From JADDRA01 sp051005375 (lineage in GTDB: Bacteria > Actinomycetota > Acidimicrobiia > Acidimicrobiales > CADCSY01), in NCBI GenBank assembly GCA_051005375.1, contig JBPCJK010000063.1, positions 1 to 5,685 on the forward strand: a stretch of 5,685 nt of DNA. The letters run 5' to 3'. Position 1 is the stretch's first letter. Each line of letters begins with the position of its first letter. Positions 5,621 through 5,685 of this stretch are shown here, in pieces. Made by a program: the position numbers and the translations under genes. The notes under the pieces are model-generated. The model saw only the letters and a list, made by a program, of their open reading frames with translations. It made no database searches and was not told the origin of the DNA.

Positions 5621-5685
5621 CTCCAGGAGCATCGCCCCGCCGAGGAAGACCACCACCAGGCCAGGGATCACCAGGGCGGTGACAG
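5570..5685 (-). CDS. C-terminal membrane-segment fragment of an unknown protein (runs off the window)
   Basis: On the minus strand, the frame entering at the window edge (first full codon 5683-5681) encodes VTALVIPGLVVVFLGGAMLL and then ESRRRAVSRTQRTSSRT, ending at TGA 5572-5570. That is one hydrophobic segment of about 20 residues with glycine and proline, followed by a short, strongly basic tail. By the positive-inside rule the C-terminus would be cytoplasmic. It is too short to name a family. Support comes from the clean membrane-segment-plus-basic-tail layout, a stop in a sensible place and a hairpin just beyond it. It is convergent with all other genes here. Confidence 0.6.
   Translation of the reverse strand, partial: VTALVIPGLVVVFLGGAMLLESRRRAVSRTQRTSSRT

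Overview
The window is about 70% GC, with strongly G/C-biased third codon positions. It reads as an actinobacterium, possibly of the class Acidimicrobiia. The best taxonomic clue is a 28-residue homologue of ribosomal protein bL37, a small protein known from actinobacterial ribosomes, read from a near-leaderless TANNNT-type promoter. The window looks like a metagenomic contig: it opens with 145 consecutive pyrimidines that run straight into the middle of a conserved gene, most easily explained as an assembly or read artefact.

Layout from left to right. (1) 1-145: C/T-only tract. (2) About 146-544, +: the C-terminal part of a PHP-domain metal-dependent phosphoesterase/hydrolase, followed within two bases by a strong 13-bp hairpin (546-574) and a second hairpin (587-611). 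(3) 637-737, +: promoter and the tiny bL37 gene. (4) 790-2820, +: a complete S9A prolyl-oligopeptidase-type serine peptidase with the whole catalytic triad. (5) 2831-3907, +: a complete bacterial type IB DNA topoisomerase with all five active-site residues, 10 bases downstream of the peptidase gene, so probably co-transcribed; its N-terminus carries two in-frame tandem repeats. (6) 4040-5132, +: an uncharacterised protein whose coding signal changes frame near 4340, next to a small perfect hairpin, and which contains a perfect 16-bp inverted repeat (4652-4707). (7) About 5133-5530: no confident gene, but a decayed-looking second copy of the N-terminal region of gene (6). (8) 5570-5685, -: the C-terminal transmembrane end of a convergent gene that runs off the window, with its own hairpin terminator.

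The genes do not form an obvious pathway. bL37 (translation), the peptidase (cytosolic peptide turnover) and topoisomerase IB (DNA relaxation) look like ordinary housekeeping or accessory genes in one co-directional block. The only part that looks rearranged is 4040-5530. I see no CRISPR array, tRNA, rRNA, transposase or phage gene, and no convincing new defence or biosynthetic system. The points most worth checking are the unannotated bL37, the inverted repeat, the frame changes in the hypothetical gene, and its partial second copy.
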